The position numbers were made by a program, and so were the translations under genes. A DNA stretch of 50,831 nucleotides from Olavius sp. associated proteobacterium Delta 1 (lineage in GTDB: Bacteria > Desulfobacterota > Desulfobacteria > Desulfobacterales > JAFDCJ01): NCBI GenBank assembly GCA_902749685.1, contig CACVKW010000993.1, positions 1 through 50,831 on the forward strand, in the 5' to 3' direction. Shown here piece after piece: positions 43,501-50,831 of the stretch; position 1 is the stretch's first letter; each line of letters begins with the position of its first letter. Below the pieces are notes generated by a model. That model saw only the letters and a list, made by a program, of their open reading frames with translations, ran no database searches and was not told the DNA's origin.

Positions 43501-44472
43501 CTTGGGGGTATCACCGGCCGGGCATACGTCTTCAGCCGGTCGGGAGAGTTTTGGTCTTTACATTCCGAATTAGATTCCGGCGAGACGGCGCAAAATGACA
43601 CATTCGGCGCCTCTGTGGCCATCGGCGGTGGTCGTGGCCTTGTGGGTGCACCGGGGCCGATGTATGGTGAAATCTATCCGGGAGCAGCTTATTTATTCTT
43701 ATTTTCCCGGGTTAACATCAGCGCCAGTGATGAGCAAATCCGGTCCGGTGAGATCACAACCCTTTCGTGGAGCTTTGTTGATGCCACCTACGTCACTATC
43801 GATAACGGTATCGGCCAAGTTTCTGAAAACGGTTCCATCTCATTGGCACCCACGCAGACCACCACCTATACGATCACAGCGACCGGTCCCTGGGGCACAT
43901 TCACCGACAGTGTGACCGTTACGGTTCTTTTGGAGCCCGCTGCATACATCAATGCCGACCCCGTGAGTCTCAATCTTGGTGGTTCTTCCACCCTCACCTG
44001 GAATTGTTCCACCAATGCTGAGACCTGTGTCATCGAGCCGGGTATCGGCAGCGTTGAACTTAGCGGATCTATTGCGGTATCACCGACAGCAACCACCACT
44101 TACACGATAACAGCAGCAAACCAATGGGGAACCGCAAATTCCAGTATTGTGGTCGAGGTGATTTGGCCACCGCCGAGCGTAAATTTTTCGGCAGATCCGG
44201 CGACTATATATGCAGGCGAATCTACAACACTCACCTGGCAGACCCAGTACGCCGATGCGGTCACCATTGAACCGGATCTGGGGAGCCAGGATTTAAACGG
44301 CGCCGCTGAGGCAACACCGGCTGCCACCACGACCTACACCCTGACCGCGGCGGGACCCGGAGGCACCCGTACCGAAACCGTTACGGTAACGGTTAACCGC
44401 CTCCCCGGCATTTATTATGAGTACGATGCCATGGGCAGAATTATAAAGATTACCCGGGTACCGAATAAATAG
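37564..44472 (+). CDS. Giant secreted protein: six Cna/carboxypeptidase-like repeats, Ig-like domains, three seven-bladed FG-GAP propellers
   Basis: Probable cell-surface or released adhesion-type protein of 2302 residues. Seen, in order: signal peptide (about 1-32); six repeats of the carboxypeptidase-regulatory/Cna B type at about 35-520 (VYLFNESGAYLG ... YKLRADYRGYQFW); an Ig-like domain at about 521-597; then three rounds of a linker module (PDGVDDSADAGFTIQW ... YAVIDDGVNDPVVDY) plus a block of FG-GAP repeats (FGYSVSVAGDFAVVGAYGD, SGSAYIFKREG), each block with seven repeats; three Ig-like domains at about 2050-2280; a last YD motif (YYEYDAMGRIIKI). Start has GGAGGTGAGG upstream. The RHS gene follows 136 bases later. 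Role in surface binding or in presenting the RHS protein is inferred. Confidence 0.9.
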   Translation: MWQEKFMVKTAIWFMVLTIASLFTAATICTADGGLLQVTVQKDSQNPLEGVRVYLFNESGAYLGQNQMTDAAGLVGFSVSEGIYKLRADYRGYQFWSADTLVTSDIDIDLTIAHQDVTITVEGVNQGSNPLAGLPVYLFTASDTYMNHSLVTDANGQVSFSLPGQPYKVRVDYLGQQFWSGEFSGQDTIVSIPMADGEITVTGDGLALAGVSVFVFSETGAYLGLTADTDSNGIVRFALPAGNYNFRADYQGSQYWSQVQMLLAGQNNPVALSTGGGTFSLTVSKGPGEPLAGIQCFVFNEDSSYLGISGSSDANGNVNFELADGIYKFRVDYQGYQCWTGLYDVPSDLSGDYVIAHQDVLITVAGVYQGPPDPIAGLPVYLFTASDTYMNQSLVTDANGQVSFSLPGQPYKVRVDYLGQQFWSGEITGQNTTVTIQQGMAAIHVHRIGTDVPGANVYLFSQSNAYLSWYETTDASGMTQFLLPARSFNFRADRGGDQRWSDMVSIIADQVTSVDINLADYPPTVTLVADPEIIPTNGSTTLTWSSSDSDTVAIDQGIGNVEPSGSITLSPTETTTYTISATGPGGTATADVTVTVNSPPSVTVVQPDGVDDSADAGFTIQWIDDDPDDDATVALYYDVDNSGADGTLIAAGLSEDADAVGDDEYIWDTSGIADGTFYVYAVIDDGVNDPVVDYSEGMVAIEHGPPSVAEIKLTAGDAGEYDYFGYSVSVAGDFAVVGAYGDEDYAGSAYIFKHEGQLWIQQTKLTASDAEEDDELGVSVSISGDYAIVGAVGDDYYTGSAYIFKYNGTEWTQQAKLTAGDGEEDDEFGISVSINGDYAVVGAWGDDDFAGSAYIFKREGEVWTQQAKLTDSDAEGFGYSVSISGDYSIVGAFGEESPTGSANIYKREGRVWTHQTKLAASDAEDFDEFGISVSISGDYAVVGASGNSDGGPYSGAAYVFKRDGSAWTEQAKLTASDKAEFDWFGQSVAMSGDLAVVSAPSYSSREWGTPSGSAYIFKREGSIWTEQTRLTAIDAGEWNGFGISVSISGEHAIVGADEDKDGGDYSGSAYIYSVGDILGLPSIRILQPDGVYDTRDSSYTIQWTDYDFHENAVISLYYDSDGSGADGMLIVSGLSEDPDLEGNNEYIWDTLAVADGTYYIYAVIDDGVNEPVVDYSDGAVTIAHAPRRNEIKLTAGDAVEGGNFGSSVSISGDYAIVGSHAYEGSAYVFTREGPGWFQQAKLLASDATPSDNFGSCVSISGDYAIVGAYGDDDSGSSSGSAYIFKRDGAEWSEQAKLIAGDAEAYDNFGQSVSISGDYAIVGASQDDDYGTSSGSAYVFRREGSGWTQQTKLTAIGARSYDRFGGSVSISGDYAIVGAKSEDDYGTYSGSAYIFKRGDSGWTQQAKLNASDADAWDTFGVSVSISGEYAIVGAYGDSDTAPFSDYKGAAYVFKREGSVWTEQAKLTAGDAVEGDYFGSSVSISGDYAIVGADHKSDYGRGSGSAYVFQREGSVWTELAKITAVDASEWDHFGSSVSISGDYPIVGAAGNDDSGSSSGSAYIYNLGDTSGAASIRVTEPSGDSGTVDSSFTIKWRDADYDSNAGIALYYDSDSSGADGTLIVSGLSEDPDDGGGDDYLWDTAVVAEGTYYVYAVIDDGEHDPVVDYSDGTVTINHTEIKLLAGDLAMGDKYGHSVDIAGEYAIVGAYGSDDGGDDSGAAYIFKSEGGWSQLVKLAADDRSGDDNFGRSVAIDGDYAIVGAPYADAGHGAAYIFKHDGTSWNQQVKLSASDAGLYDIFGNSVAIDGDYAVVGAVADDDYTGAAYIFKRVDSNWIEQAILTADDRYEGDYFGCSVAIDQDYVVVGAYGDYYRSFDSGAAYIFKREGENWSQMTKLTAADDAWGYHFGYSVDIDDPYLIVGATGQNYELLSPGAAYIFKRMGEFWADQTILTAPISQNLDYFGYSVSIDGDQAMVGASGDPYFLGGITGRAYVFSRSGEFWSLHSELDSGETAQNDTFGASVAIGGGRGLVGAPGPMYGEIYPGAAYLFLFSRVNISASDEQIRSGEITTLSWSFVDATYVTIDNGIGQVSENGSISLAPTQTTTYTITATGPWGTFTDSVTVTVLLEPAAYINADPVSLNLGGSSTLTWNCSTNAETCVIEPGIGSVELSGSIAVSPTATTTYTITAANQWGTANSSIVVEVIWPPPSVNFSADPATIYAGESTTLTWQTQYADAVTIEPDLGSQDLNGAAEATPAATTTYTLTAAGPGGTRTETVTVTVNRLPGIYYEYDAMGRIIKITRVPNK
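37960..38110 (+). repeat. Near-identical DNA repeat within the giant gene, copy 1
   Basis: About 150 bases that encode VYLFTASDTYMN to the YLGQQFWSGE end recur at about 38690-38840 with only a few base differences, so three repeats were probably duplicated as a block not long ago. Confidence 0.85.
38690..38840 (+). repeat. Near-identical DNA repeat within the giant gene, copy 2
   Basis: See copy 1 at 37960-38110. Differences are mostly silent (for example CACCTAC/CACTTAC, GGACAG/GGGCAG), with one His/Gln change. Confidence 0.85.
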
Positions 44473-44608
44473 CACCATGGTGTTCGACAGAAAAATTGGG
44501 TCGCGACCTATGGAGTTGGTTGTATGAGACCATAAATATAAGGACGAACCTTTAGTCATGATTAAACTAGCTCTTAAAAAAAGTTATATATCTTGGGAGA
44601 CATGTCAT

Positions 44609-47600
44609 ATGAAAGGACGCTATTCTCGTTTCAATAAGCATCTGACAACTGTGATTGCTGCGATCATCATCCTGATGATTTCCTTTGTTGCCTTTGCAGC
44701 TGAAGAGCAAACGGATTATGATCCAACCCTGAATCCGGAGCTGGTTCAACCCGCGTTTTTAAACCAGATTATCAATGTGTCCAACACGGGTGCGGCCGCC
44801 TTCAGCGTTCCCATTCAAGTTCCCCCCGGCAGAGGCGGCATAGCGGTGCCGGGTCTGGCGCTGCAGTATGCCAGCAGCGGTTCCAATGGCTGGGCGGGGA
44901 TCGGCTGGGATTTGCGTATGGGCGCCATCCAGCGCCGGACAAAATACGGTCTGGACTACAGCGGCACTGATTTTGTGGCCAACGGCTCCACCGAGCTGGT
45001 TGCGCAGCCGGATTGGGGCAGCAACTATTACGGCGCCAGACTCGAAGAATCCTTTTCCAGGTACCAGTTTATCTCTCCGGAAGAAGGCTGGGTGGTCACT
45101 CAAAAAGACGGCACCAGATACTACTATGGGCAAACCTCGAACTCCCGCCAGGAAAACACCCGCGGTGTCTTTAAATGGCTTTTGGATTTAATTGAAGATA
45201 CCAACGGCAACAGGTTAACGGTGGAATATGTCAAAGACCAGGGCCAGGTATACCTGGCCCGGATCGGCTACACCGACGATAAAAATTTTGTGATCTTCGA
45301 TTTGGAAGACCGCACAGATATTATTTACGACTACTCCATTTACAGCGAAGTATTAACCGCCAAGCGTCTGGCCGGCATCCGGGTGTACGGCAACGGCGAG
45401 CCGGCGCGGCAATATCAGCTGGATTACGAATACGGCAGCTCCACCGGTCGTTCACGTCTGATCCGCATCAACATGCCGCCCCTGCCGCCAATGGAATTCA
45501 GCTGGCAGGAAGGCAACAATGGTGCCTTTAATGTGACCGACTATAAGTCGAATACCGCCGATTTCGGTAACCGCGGCAGCAACGACATCGTCTATGTCGA
45601 TGTCAACGCGGATGCCCGCACCGATATGGTTTTACGCGATGACACTCATTTTTATGCGTATTTGGCCCAGGCGGACGGTTCTTTTGCTTCGCCGGTGACC
45701 ACCAGTGGTATTTACAGCTGTGCTATTGCAGGCTGTATTCAAACCGGGGACGTCAACGGCGACGGACGGGTAGATTTCATCAGTCGCGACGTCTATGCCC
45801 ATAAATACCATACCTTCCTTTCCGCCGGTGATGGGTCTTTTGTCTATGCCGGGCCAACCGACACCGACGCCGGTTACCTCATCGAGCGCGAAATGATGGC
45901 GGACATGAATCGGGACGGCAAGGCCGATCTGATCAAGTTCGCATCGCCGGGCAATCCCTCCGTCTATATCCATTTTGCCAAGACAGATGGTAGCGGGTTA
46001 TTTGAGCAAACCGGCGTTTTGTCCACTTTTCCGTATCTAGTTGCCAAGATGACCGATCTGGCGGACGTTAACGGCGACGGCCTGCCGGATATCGTTCGCT
46101 TCGTGAACGGCTCGGAGACCAAGCTGGTTGTTCATTTGGCCCGCGATGACGGGACGTTTGAATTTAACGGTATCGAGACCAACAACATGATCGGAGTGTT
46201 CCCCGAGCTGTTCCGCCGCACGCTCGATGCCAACGGCGACGGTTTGTCCGATGTCATCTCCTATTCATACACCGACACCCATAAAACCGCTCATGTGCAC
46301 CTGTCAAACGGCGACGGAAGCTTTCAGCCGCCGAAAGCCAGTTCCGCCGCCCGGCGCAGTCCGTTTCAGGGCGCCATCTTATATGCCGATATCAACGGCG
46401 ATGGTCGACCGGATTTGGTCTATCGAGATTTTCTATCCGACTCGTCGATGGACGAGGCGGGCTATCTGGATGTTTATTTTAACAACGGCGACGGCACATT
46501 TGCCGCCAGCGCCACCACGACCCAGTGGCCCCAAGGGTATGCCGGCATGGGGGCGATTCGTTTTTCCGACGTTAACGGCGACGGGTTGGACGATTTTATA
46601 TCGCGCATCGACGACTCGATTTACAGTTATATGGCCGCCGGCAACCCGCCGGATCTGCTCGCACAAAAAACCGACGGTACCGGTGCGGTCAGCACGCTCA
46701 GCTACAAGCCGTCGTGTGATTATCCGAATAATTTTATTCCTTACGTGCTTCAGACCGTATCCACAGTGCAGGTCAACGACGGGCTCGGCAATGTGTCCAC
46801 CATCGGGTACGATTACGTTGGCGGCTACTACGATCGCGTGGAGCGGGAATACCGGGGATTTAACGAGGTCATTCAAACCAATCCCAATCAAACCACGGTA
46901 ACCAGCCGCTATTGGGTCGATGACCCGTTTCTTAAATCCAAGAAACTTCTGGTCGATACCGATGACCCCTCCGGCAATCTTTTGGTCCGGTCCTATTATA
47001 ATTGGGAGACTGCGGCTCTGGGTCCTGCTGTATTCGTCCGGCTTATCATGGAGTTTACCAGCTATTACGACAGTCCCGACGATTATGTGGGCTGGCGCAT
47101 CGATTACACTTACGACGACACCAACGGCAACTTGCTGTCAAAGACGCGTGCCGGCAGCAACACCGAAGATGTGACCTCTGCCTATGCCTATAACAATTAC
47201 GGCGATTGGCTGTGGCGCAGAACCAGCCATACGCTTTCCGGGTCTTCATCCGGCAAGGTGCGCGAGACAATTTATGAATATGAAAACAGCACCGGCAACC
47301 TGCTGTACCGGGAGCACTGGCTGGCCGGGGGAACCAGCCCGCGAATTTCCTACACCTATGACAGCTACGGCAATGTCACGACTGTTACCGACCCTAAGGG
47401 CAACACCACCACCACCGAATACGAAACCGTTTTACATGCGCACCCTTCCCGCATCATTTTACCGGAAACCAACGGCGTCAGTCACATCAGCCGGATCACC
47501 GCCTATGATTACCGCTGGGGACAGCCGACCAGCCAGACCGATGAAAACGGCCATACCACCACCGTTGTTTACGACGGCCTGGGCCGGCCGGTTCAGGTCG

Positions 47601-50116
47601 ATCACCCCGACGGCGGGCAGGTGGTCACGGAGTATTATGATTCGGTGGTGCCCCGCACGGTAATCAGCCGGGTCAAGGAAAGCGCTAGCCAAAGTGCCGA
47701 TACCTACCAATATTTCGATGGCCTGGGCCGGCCGGTCCAGGCGGTTTCTTTCGGCGAGGATGGCCGGCCGGTCGTTGTCCGTCAATATTACGATGATATG
47801 GGGCGCAATTACTTGAACCGGGGGCCGTTTTTTGCCGGTGCTGCGGACTATCCGCAGGAGCCGGCCGGCGATCATCCCTATGAGCAGACCACCGCTTACG
47901 ATTATCGCAGTCGACCGTTGAGAGTGGAGAGTCCCCTGGATCCGGGCGTTCATTCAGGCAATCCATCGGTTGCCGCGGCCACCTTCGGCTACGATGGCTA
48001 TGAGGTTATGGTAACCGATGCGGACGGCGGCCAAAAAGCCGAACTCGGCGACTATTTAGGCCGCATCGTGCGGGTGCGCGAGTACCTTGGAGCACAATCT
48101 TATGACACCCTTTACGACTATAATGCCGCCGGTGATTTGCGGATTGTAGAGAATAAAATCGGCGTGCAAACACAATTTGTTTATGACACCCTGGGGCGTA
48201 AGATTTCCATGGTCGACCCGGATCTTGGCGGCTGGAGCTACACTTACGATGAAAACGGCAATCTGCAGACCCAAACCGATGCCAAAAATCAGGTCATCAC
48301 CTTTGACTACGACGCGCTGAATCGGGTGACGTCAAAGACATACGCCAATGGTGATCCCGCTGTCAGCTATACATACGACAACACCGGCGCGGGCGCCAAC
48401 GGCATCGGCCGCCTGCATGCCGTCTCCAACGCGGCGGCCACCACCACCTATGATGCCTACGATGCGATGGGCCGCCAACTGAGTATGACCCAAAGCATTG
48501 CAGGCGCGCCTCAAGCGGCTTATACCACCAGCTACGGGTATGATGTCGCCGGCAAGCTGCTGACCATGACCTATCCGGACGGATATCAGATCCTTCACAC
48601 CTATTTTGCCGGCTCCGGGCTTTTAAAAACGGTGACCGGTCCCGAGCCGGAACTTGACGTGTACGCAGAGCTGGACTCGTATCGGCCCGCGGGCCAAATC
48701 GGCTCGATTTATTTCGGCAACGGCACGGCGACCGCATACGGTTATGACGTTAAATCGAGCCGCTTGACTTCCATTGCAACCATCGATCCGGTCTTAAGCA
48801 CGCTGCTCGACAAATCCTACACCTATTCAGCGGCCGGCAATGTTAAATCGATGACCAACCACAACGGGGTCACCTACACCTACAATTACGACAGCCTGCA
48901 CCGGCTGATTTCCGAGACCAACAACGGGCCGGCGGAAAGCTTTGCGGAGGTGGTGATCGAAAACACTTATAACGACGGGTATCGACCCTTGCATGCGCCT
49001 TCGAGCGTCAGCTTCAATGAGGTGGGCTATCCCTACGGCTACGATGCCAACGCCAACACGACCCGCATGCATAATTTTAATGATCCGGCCAACGTCAGAG
49101 AACAAACGATCAGCTACAATGCCGACAACATGCCTAAGCAAATAGAGTGGTCCACATTTTCCGGCGGCAGTTCCATGTTTTGGACCGTTGATTTTGAATA
49201 CGACGGTCAAAGCCGGCGGGTTAAAAAGGCCACCAGTTGGGGCAATGCGACCTTCTACGTCGGCAATCATTTCGAAGTCGTCAACGGAACGGAAGTCAAA
49301 TACATTTTTGCCGGCAATCAGCGGGTGGCCAAGGTCACGGCTGAGGGGACCCACTTTTTCCATAAGGATCATCTGGGCAGTTCGAACGTAGTCACCAATT
49401 ATTCCAACGGCACAGCGGTGGAAACCAGCGAGTATATGCCATTCGGGCAGACCCGAGATCAAACCGGTACCATTGTCTCAAACTACAAGTTCACCGACCA
49501 GGAACTCGATCCCTCCACCGGGCTTTACAATTACGACGCCAGGTTGTATGATCCGGTTGTTGGGCGGTTTATCACGGCGGATTCTATTGTTCAGGATTTA
49601 TATGATCCACAGGCCTTAAACCGATACTCCTATGCTAGAAATAATCCTTTAAAATATGTTGATCCGGATGGACATGCTTACAAGGCAGTACCTATACCTG
49701 AAAAATACAAAGGAGAGCCGGTTGTTGATATAAGAATAGGAAAATCATTTCGACTTCGGATTGATCTCCGATTCTCTCTTCTTTCAATCGCAGCTGGCCG
49801 AATTCCAGGACTTAGTATGCCAAGTGGTGTGACAGGTCCAAAATCTAGTTCCGCAACAAAAAATAGTCCAAAGGCCCCAAAGAAAACACCGAAAAAAGCA
49901 CGTGATTCTGGAAAAAATGAACCTCATGTAAAAGCAGATCAGCGGGCTCATCAAAACAAATTGCAAAAAGCTGAAGATGCCCTAAAAGAACACCAAAAAA
50001 ATAATAGAGGCACAAAGGGCTATGGAAAAATAGAAAAAGAACTACAACAGAAAATCAATAATATTAATCGAGAGATTGAAAAAAGTCATCATTCACAGAG
50101 AACAAAGAAAAAATGA
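44609..50116 (+). CDS. RHS/TcC-like secreted toxin: SpvB-N, FG-GAP, TcB middle, YD repeats, RHS core, variable tip
   Basis: Probable polymorphic toxin whose YD shell encloses a C-terminal effector. Seen: signal peptide (about 1-31); SpvB-type region (VSNTGAAAFSVPIQVPPGRG, GWAGIGWDLRMGAIQRR) at about 50-300; FG-GAP/VCBS Ca-binding loops (DVNGDGRVDF, DVNGDGLPDI) at about 330-670; TcB middle-like part (LAQKTDGTGAVSTLSY, YDRVEREYRGFNEV) at about 680-800; many YD repeats (YDGLGRPVQV, YDALNRVTSK) at about 830-1580; the RHS core at about 1590-1687 (FHKDHLGSSNVVT, GLYNYDARLYDPVVGRF, RYSYARNNPLKYVDPDGH). The last about 150 residues, Lys/Asn-rich, match no toxin family known to me. Start at 44609 chosen for GGGAGA upstream; ATG 44558 in frame is possible. 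Overlaps the next gene by four bases. Confidence 0.9.
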   Translation: MKGRYSRFNKHLTTVIAAIIILMISFVAFAAEEQTDYDPTLNPELVQPAFLNQIINVSNTGAAAFSVPIQVPPGRGGIAVPGLALQYASSGSNGWAGIGWDLRMGAIQRRTKYGLDYSGTDFVANGSTELVAQPDWGSNYYGARLEESFSRYQFISPEEGWVVTQKDGTRYYYGQTSNSRQENTRGVFKWLLDLIEDTNGNRLTVEYVKDQGQVYLARIGYTDDKNFVIFDLEDRTDIIYDYSIYSEVLTAKRLAGIRVYGNGEPARQYQLDYEYGSSTGRSRLIRINMPPLPPMEFSWQEGNNGAFNVTDYKSNTADFGNRGSNDIVYVDVNADARTDMVLRDDTHFYAYLAQADGSFASPVTTSGIYSCAIAGCIQTGDVNGDGRVDFISRDVYAHKYHTFLSAGDGSFVYAGPTDTDAGYLIEREMMADMNRDGKADLIKFASPGNPSVYIHFAKTDGSGLFEQTGVLSTFPYLVAKMTDLADVNGDGLPDIVRFVNGSETKLVVHLARDDGTFEFNGIETNNMIGVFPELFRRTLDANGDGLSDVISYSYTDTHKTAHVHLSNGDGSFQPPKASSAARRSPFQGAILYADINGDGRPDLVYRDFLSDSSMDEAGYLDVYFNNGDGTFAASATTTQWPQGYAGMGAIRFSDVNGDGLDDFISRIDDSIYSYMAAGNPPDLLAQKTDGTGAVSTLSYKPSCDYPNNFIPYVLQTVSTVQVNDGLGNVSTIGYDYVGGYYDRVEREYRGFNEVIQTNPNQTTVTSRYWVDDPFLKSKKLLVDTDDPSGNLLVRSYYNWETAALGPAVFVRLIMEFTSYYDSPDDYVGWRIDYTYDDTNGNLLSKTRAGSNTEDVTSAYAYNNYGDWLWRRTSHTLSGSSSGKVRETIYEYENSTGNLLYREHWLAGGTSPRISYTYDSYGNVTTVTDPKGNTTTTEYETVLHAHPSRIILPETNGVSHISRITAYDYRWGQPTSQTDENGHTTTVVYDGLGRPVQVDHPDGGQVVTEYYDSVVPRTVISRVKESASQSADTYQYFDGLGRPVQAVSFGEDGRPVVVRQYYDDMGRNYLNRGPFFAGAADYPQEPAGDHPYEQTTAYDYRSRPLRVESPLDPGVHSGNPSVAAATFGYDGYEVMVTDADGGQKAELGDYLGRIVRVREYLGAQSYDTLYDYNAAGDLRIVENKIGVQTQFVYDTLGRKISMVDPDLGGWSYTYDENGNLQTQTDAKNQVITFDYDALNRVTSKTYANGDPAVSYTYDNTGAGANGIGRLHAVSNAAATTTYDAYDAMGRQLSMTQSIAGAPQAAYTTSYGYDVAGKLLTMTYPDGYQILHTYFAGSGLLKTVTGPEPELDVYAELDSYRPAGQIGSIYFGNGTATAYGYDVKSSRLTSIATIDPVLSTLLDKSYTYSAAGNVKSMTNHNGVTYTYNYDSLHRLISETNNGPAESFAEVVIENTYNDGYRPLHAPSSVSFNEVGYPYGYDANANTTRMHNFNDPANVREQTISYNADNMPKQIEWSTFSGGSSMFWTVDFEYDGQSRRVKKATSWGNATFYVGNHFEVVNGTEVKYIFAGNQRVAKVTAEGTHFFHKDHLGSSNVVTNYSNGTAVETSEYMPFGQTRDQTGTIVSNYKFTDQELDPSTGLYNYDARLYDPVVGRFITADSIVQDLYDPQALNRYSYARNNPLKYVDPDGHAYKAVPIPEKYKGEPVVDIRIGKSFRLRIDLRFSLLSIAAGRIPGLSMPSGVTGPKSSSATKNSPKAPKKTPKKARDSGKNEPHVKADQRAHQNKLQKAEDALKEHQKNNRGTKGYGKIEKELQQKINNINREIEKSHHSQRTKKK
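49683..50116 (+). other. Variable C-terminal tip of the RHS protein (candidate toxin domain)
   Basis: Codes for about the last 145 residues, right behind the RHS core motif YVDPDGH. Composition turns A/T-rich around 49580, unlike the G/C-rich body. It starts with short strands (VVDIRIGKSFRLRIDLRF), then a Ser/Lys/Pro-rich linker and a charged coiled-coil-like end (LQKAEDALKEHQKNNRG, IEKELQQKINNINREIEK). Positions of tip domains in RHS toxins make it the effector by analogy; its activity is unknown. Confidence 0.6.
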
Positions 50117-50565
50117 AAAAAATAATTGAGATTGGAAGGGGTTTTGCTTCAATTAAATTTGGGGCTGAAATGACAGATGTTGCAAACTATCTTGGTGAAC
50201 CAGAAGAAATTATCAACAGTGGAGACTCGCCAAACAATGTAATTGCTTGGCATTATTGGAGTCATGGCTATTCTATTTATTTTAGTGAGAAGGATAATTA
50301 TTTATTTGGATCCATATCAATCGAAGATCAGAGTGCGGTGCTGTATGAAAAGACGATATTTAATTTAAGTATTAGTGGCATAAAGGAACTGTTTCTAAAA
50401 AATGGATTCAAGGAATTTTATGAAGAAAAAGAAGATGGAAGGGTTAATTTAGTAATCCGTGACGCAGCCAGCATTGCCTTCTATGAGAAAAATGGAAAAC
50501 TCAGATCATTCGATTGGTTTACTTATACAGATGATGATACCGATAAAACTATATGGCCGAAATGA
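50113..50565 (+). CDS. Candidate immunity protein of the RHS tip
   Basis: Small acidic protein of 150 residues, cytoplasmic, no signal peptide. Seen: the opening IEIGRGFASIKFGAEMTDVA followed by NYLGEPEEI, which recalls the GMTxxEVxxLLGxP helix of BamE-like folds, then alternating strands (VIAWHYWSHGYSIYFSEKDN) and a C-terminal aromatic and Asp-rich end. No family is assigned. It starts inside the last codons of the RHS gene (ATGA overlap) and shares its A/T-rich composition, as is usual for immunity genes directly behind polymorphic toxins. That position is the only support for the role. Confidence 0.7.
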   Translation: MKKIIEIGRGFASIKFGAEMTDVANYLGEPEEIINSGDSPNNVIAWHYWSHGYSIYFSEKDNYLFGSISIEDQSAVLYEKTIFNLSISGIKELFLKNGFKEFYEEKEDGRVNLVIRDAASIAFYEKNGKLRSFDWFTYTDDDTDKTIWPK

Positions 50566-50716
50566 TATGGAATAGATTAAATTATGATGCAAGATGGATA
50601 AAAAATATATGTACGATGGCTAATGTCAATTGTAATCAGGTGTGTTCAGGTAATTATACCCAAAACTATCGTATTTTGTGATTATTTAAACCAGATAATC
50701 ACTGATCTATGAAAAA

Positions 50717-50732
50717 ATGGGGTCAGGTCTTT
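50717..50732 (+). repeat. GGGGTCAGGTCTT-type motif
   Basis: ATGGGGTCAGGTCTTT in the region behind the immunity gene. I have seen motifs of this form in deltaproteobacterial intergenic DNA, often near transposase genes, but none is visible here before the end of the window. Confidence 0.3.
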
Positions 50733-50831
50733 ACGGGTTGTTGCCCAAATCGAGTTGTTAGCAACAAACCCAGGCTTAGTGTGATTTCTGCATTAGCAAA
50801 TAAGCATAAACCCTCGAATAATAGTTGATTA

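Overview
The window looks like part of the chromosome of a strictly anaerobic, probably sulfate-reducing deltaproteobacterium (Desulfobacterota). The grounds are a large acyl-CoA catabolic cluster with a split biotin-dependent carboxylase and a beta-keto acid cleavage enzyme, a likely selenocysteine-containing rhodanese, flavin oxidoreductases of the nitronate monooxygenase fold, a giant FG-GAP protein next to an RHS/TcC-like toxin, and many palindromic low-complexity tracts between genes. This is inference from gene content; no 16S rRNA, tRNA or other phylogenetic marker was seen.

Layout. 0.2-6.2 kb: an SGNH-hydrolase lipoprotein (minus strand), a possible 40-residue membrane peptide, then a CheW-TM-LysM protein, a single-pass helical-repeat protein and a DUF1232 membrane protein. 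6.3-7.9 kb: an acetyltransferase gene and a membrane-protein gene enclosed by a perfect 64-bp inverted repeat. 8.0-11.4 kb: a conserved-looking unknown protein translationally coupled to a D-glutamate cyclase-like enzyme, a nitroreductase, a TatD hydrolase, and a DUF123 endonuclease-like gene interrupted by a stop codon.

11.7-27.1 kb is the catabolic cluster, all on the plus strand: crotonase, two paralogous acyl-CoA dehydrogenases, a TetR regulator, two different carboxyltransferase subunits, a free biotin carrier protein, a biotin carboxylase, a second crotonase, a BKACE enzyme, a flavin oxidoreductase and an acyl-CoA ligase. Read together: activate an acid, desaturate it, carboxylate it, hydrate it, cleave it. 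The substrate is not evident. No thiolase or HMG-CoA lyase is present, so BKACE may do the final cleavage.

27.5-36.8 kb is a mixed region: response regulator, DUF5329 protein whose 3' end has run into an aminotransferase class IV remnant, serine/threonine dehydratase-like gene with SnoaL-like and thioesterase genes in one operon, a second acetyltransferase, a Cys-rich flavin oxidoreductase, the selenocysteine rhodanese (UGA codon plus a SECIS-like hairpin), DJ-1/PfpI, amphi-Trp, 4-oxalocrotonate tautomerase, a class V aminotransferase remnant and an exported protein.

37.3-50.6 kb is a surface/toxin locus: two factor-independent terminators, one with a competing antiterminator helix, then a 2302-residue secreted protein with three seven-bladed FG-GAP propellers and a last YD motif, then a 1835-residue SpvB/TcB/RHS protein with an A/T-rich C-terminal tip, and a small overlapping gene that is the likely immunity gene. 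The palindromic word tracts occur in nearly every intergenic gap from 0 to 36 kb and stop before this locus, which suggests a different history for it.
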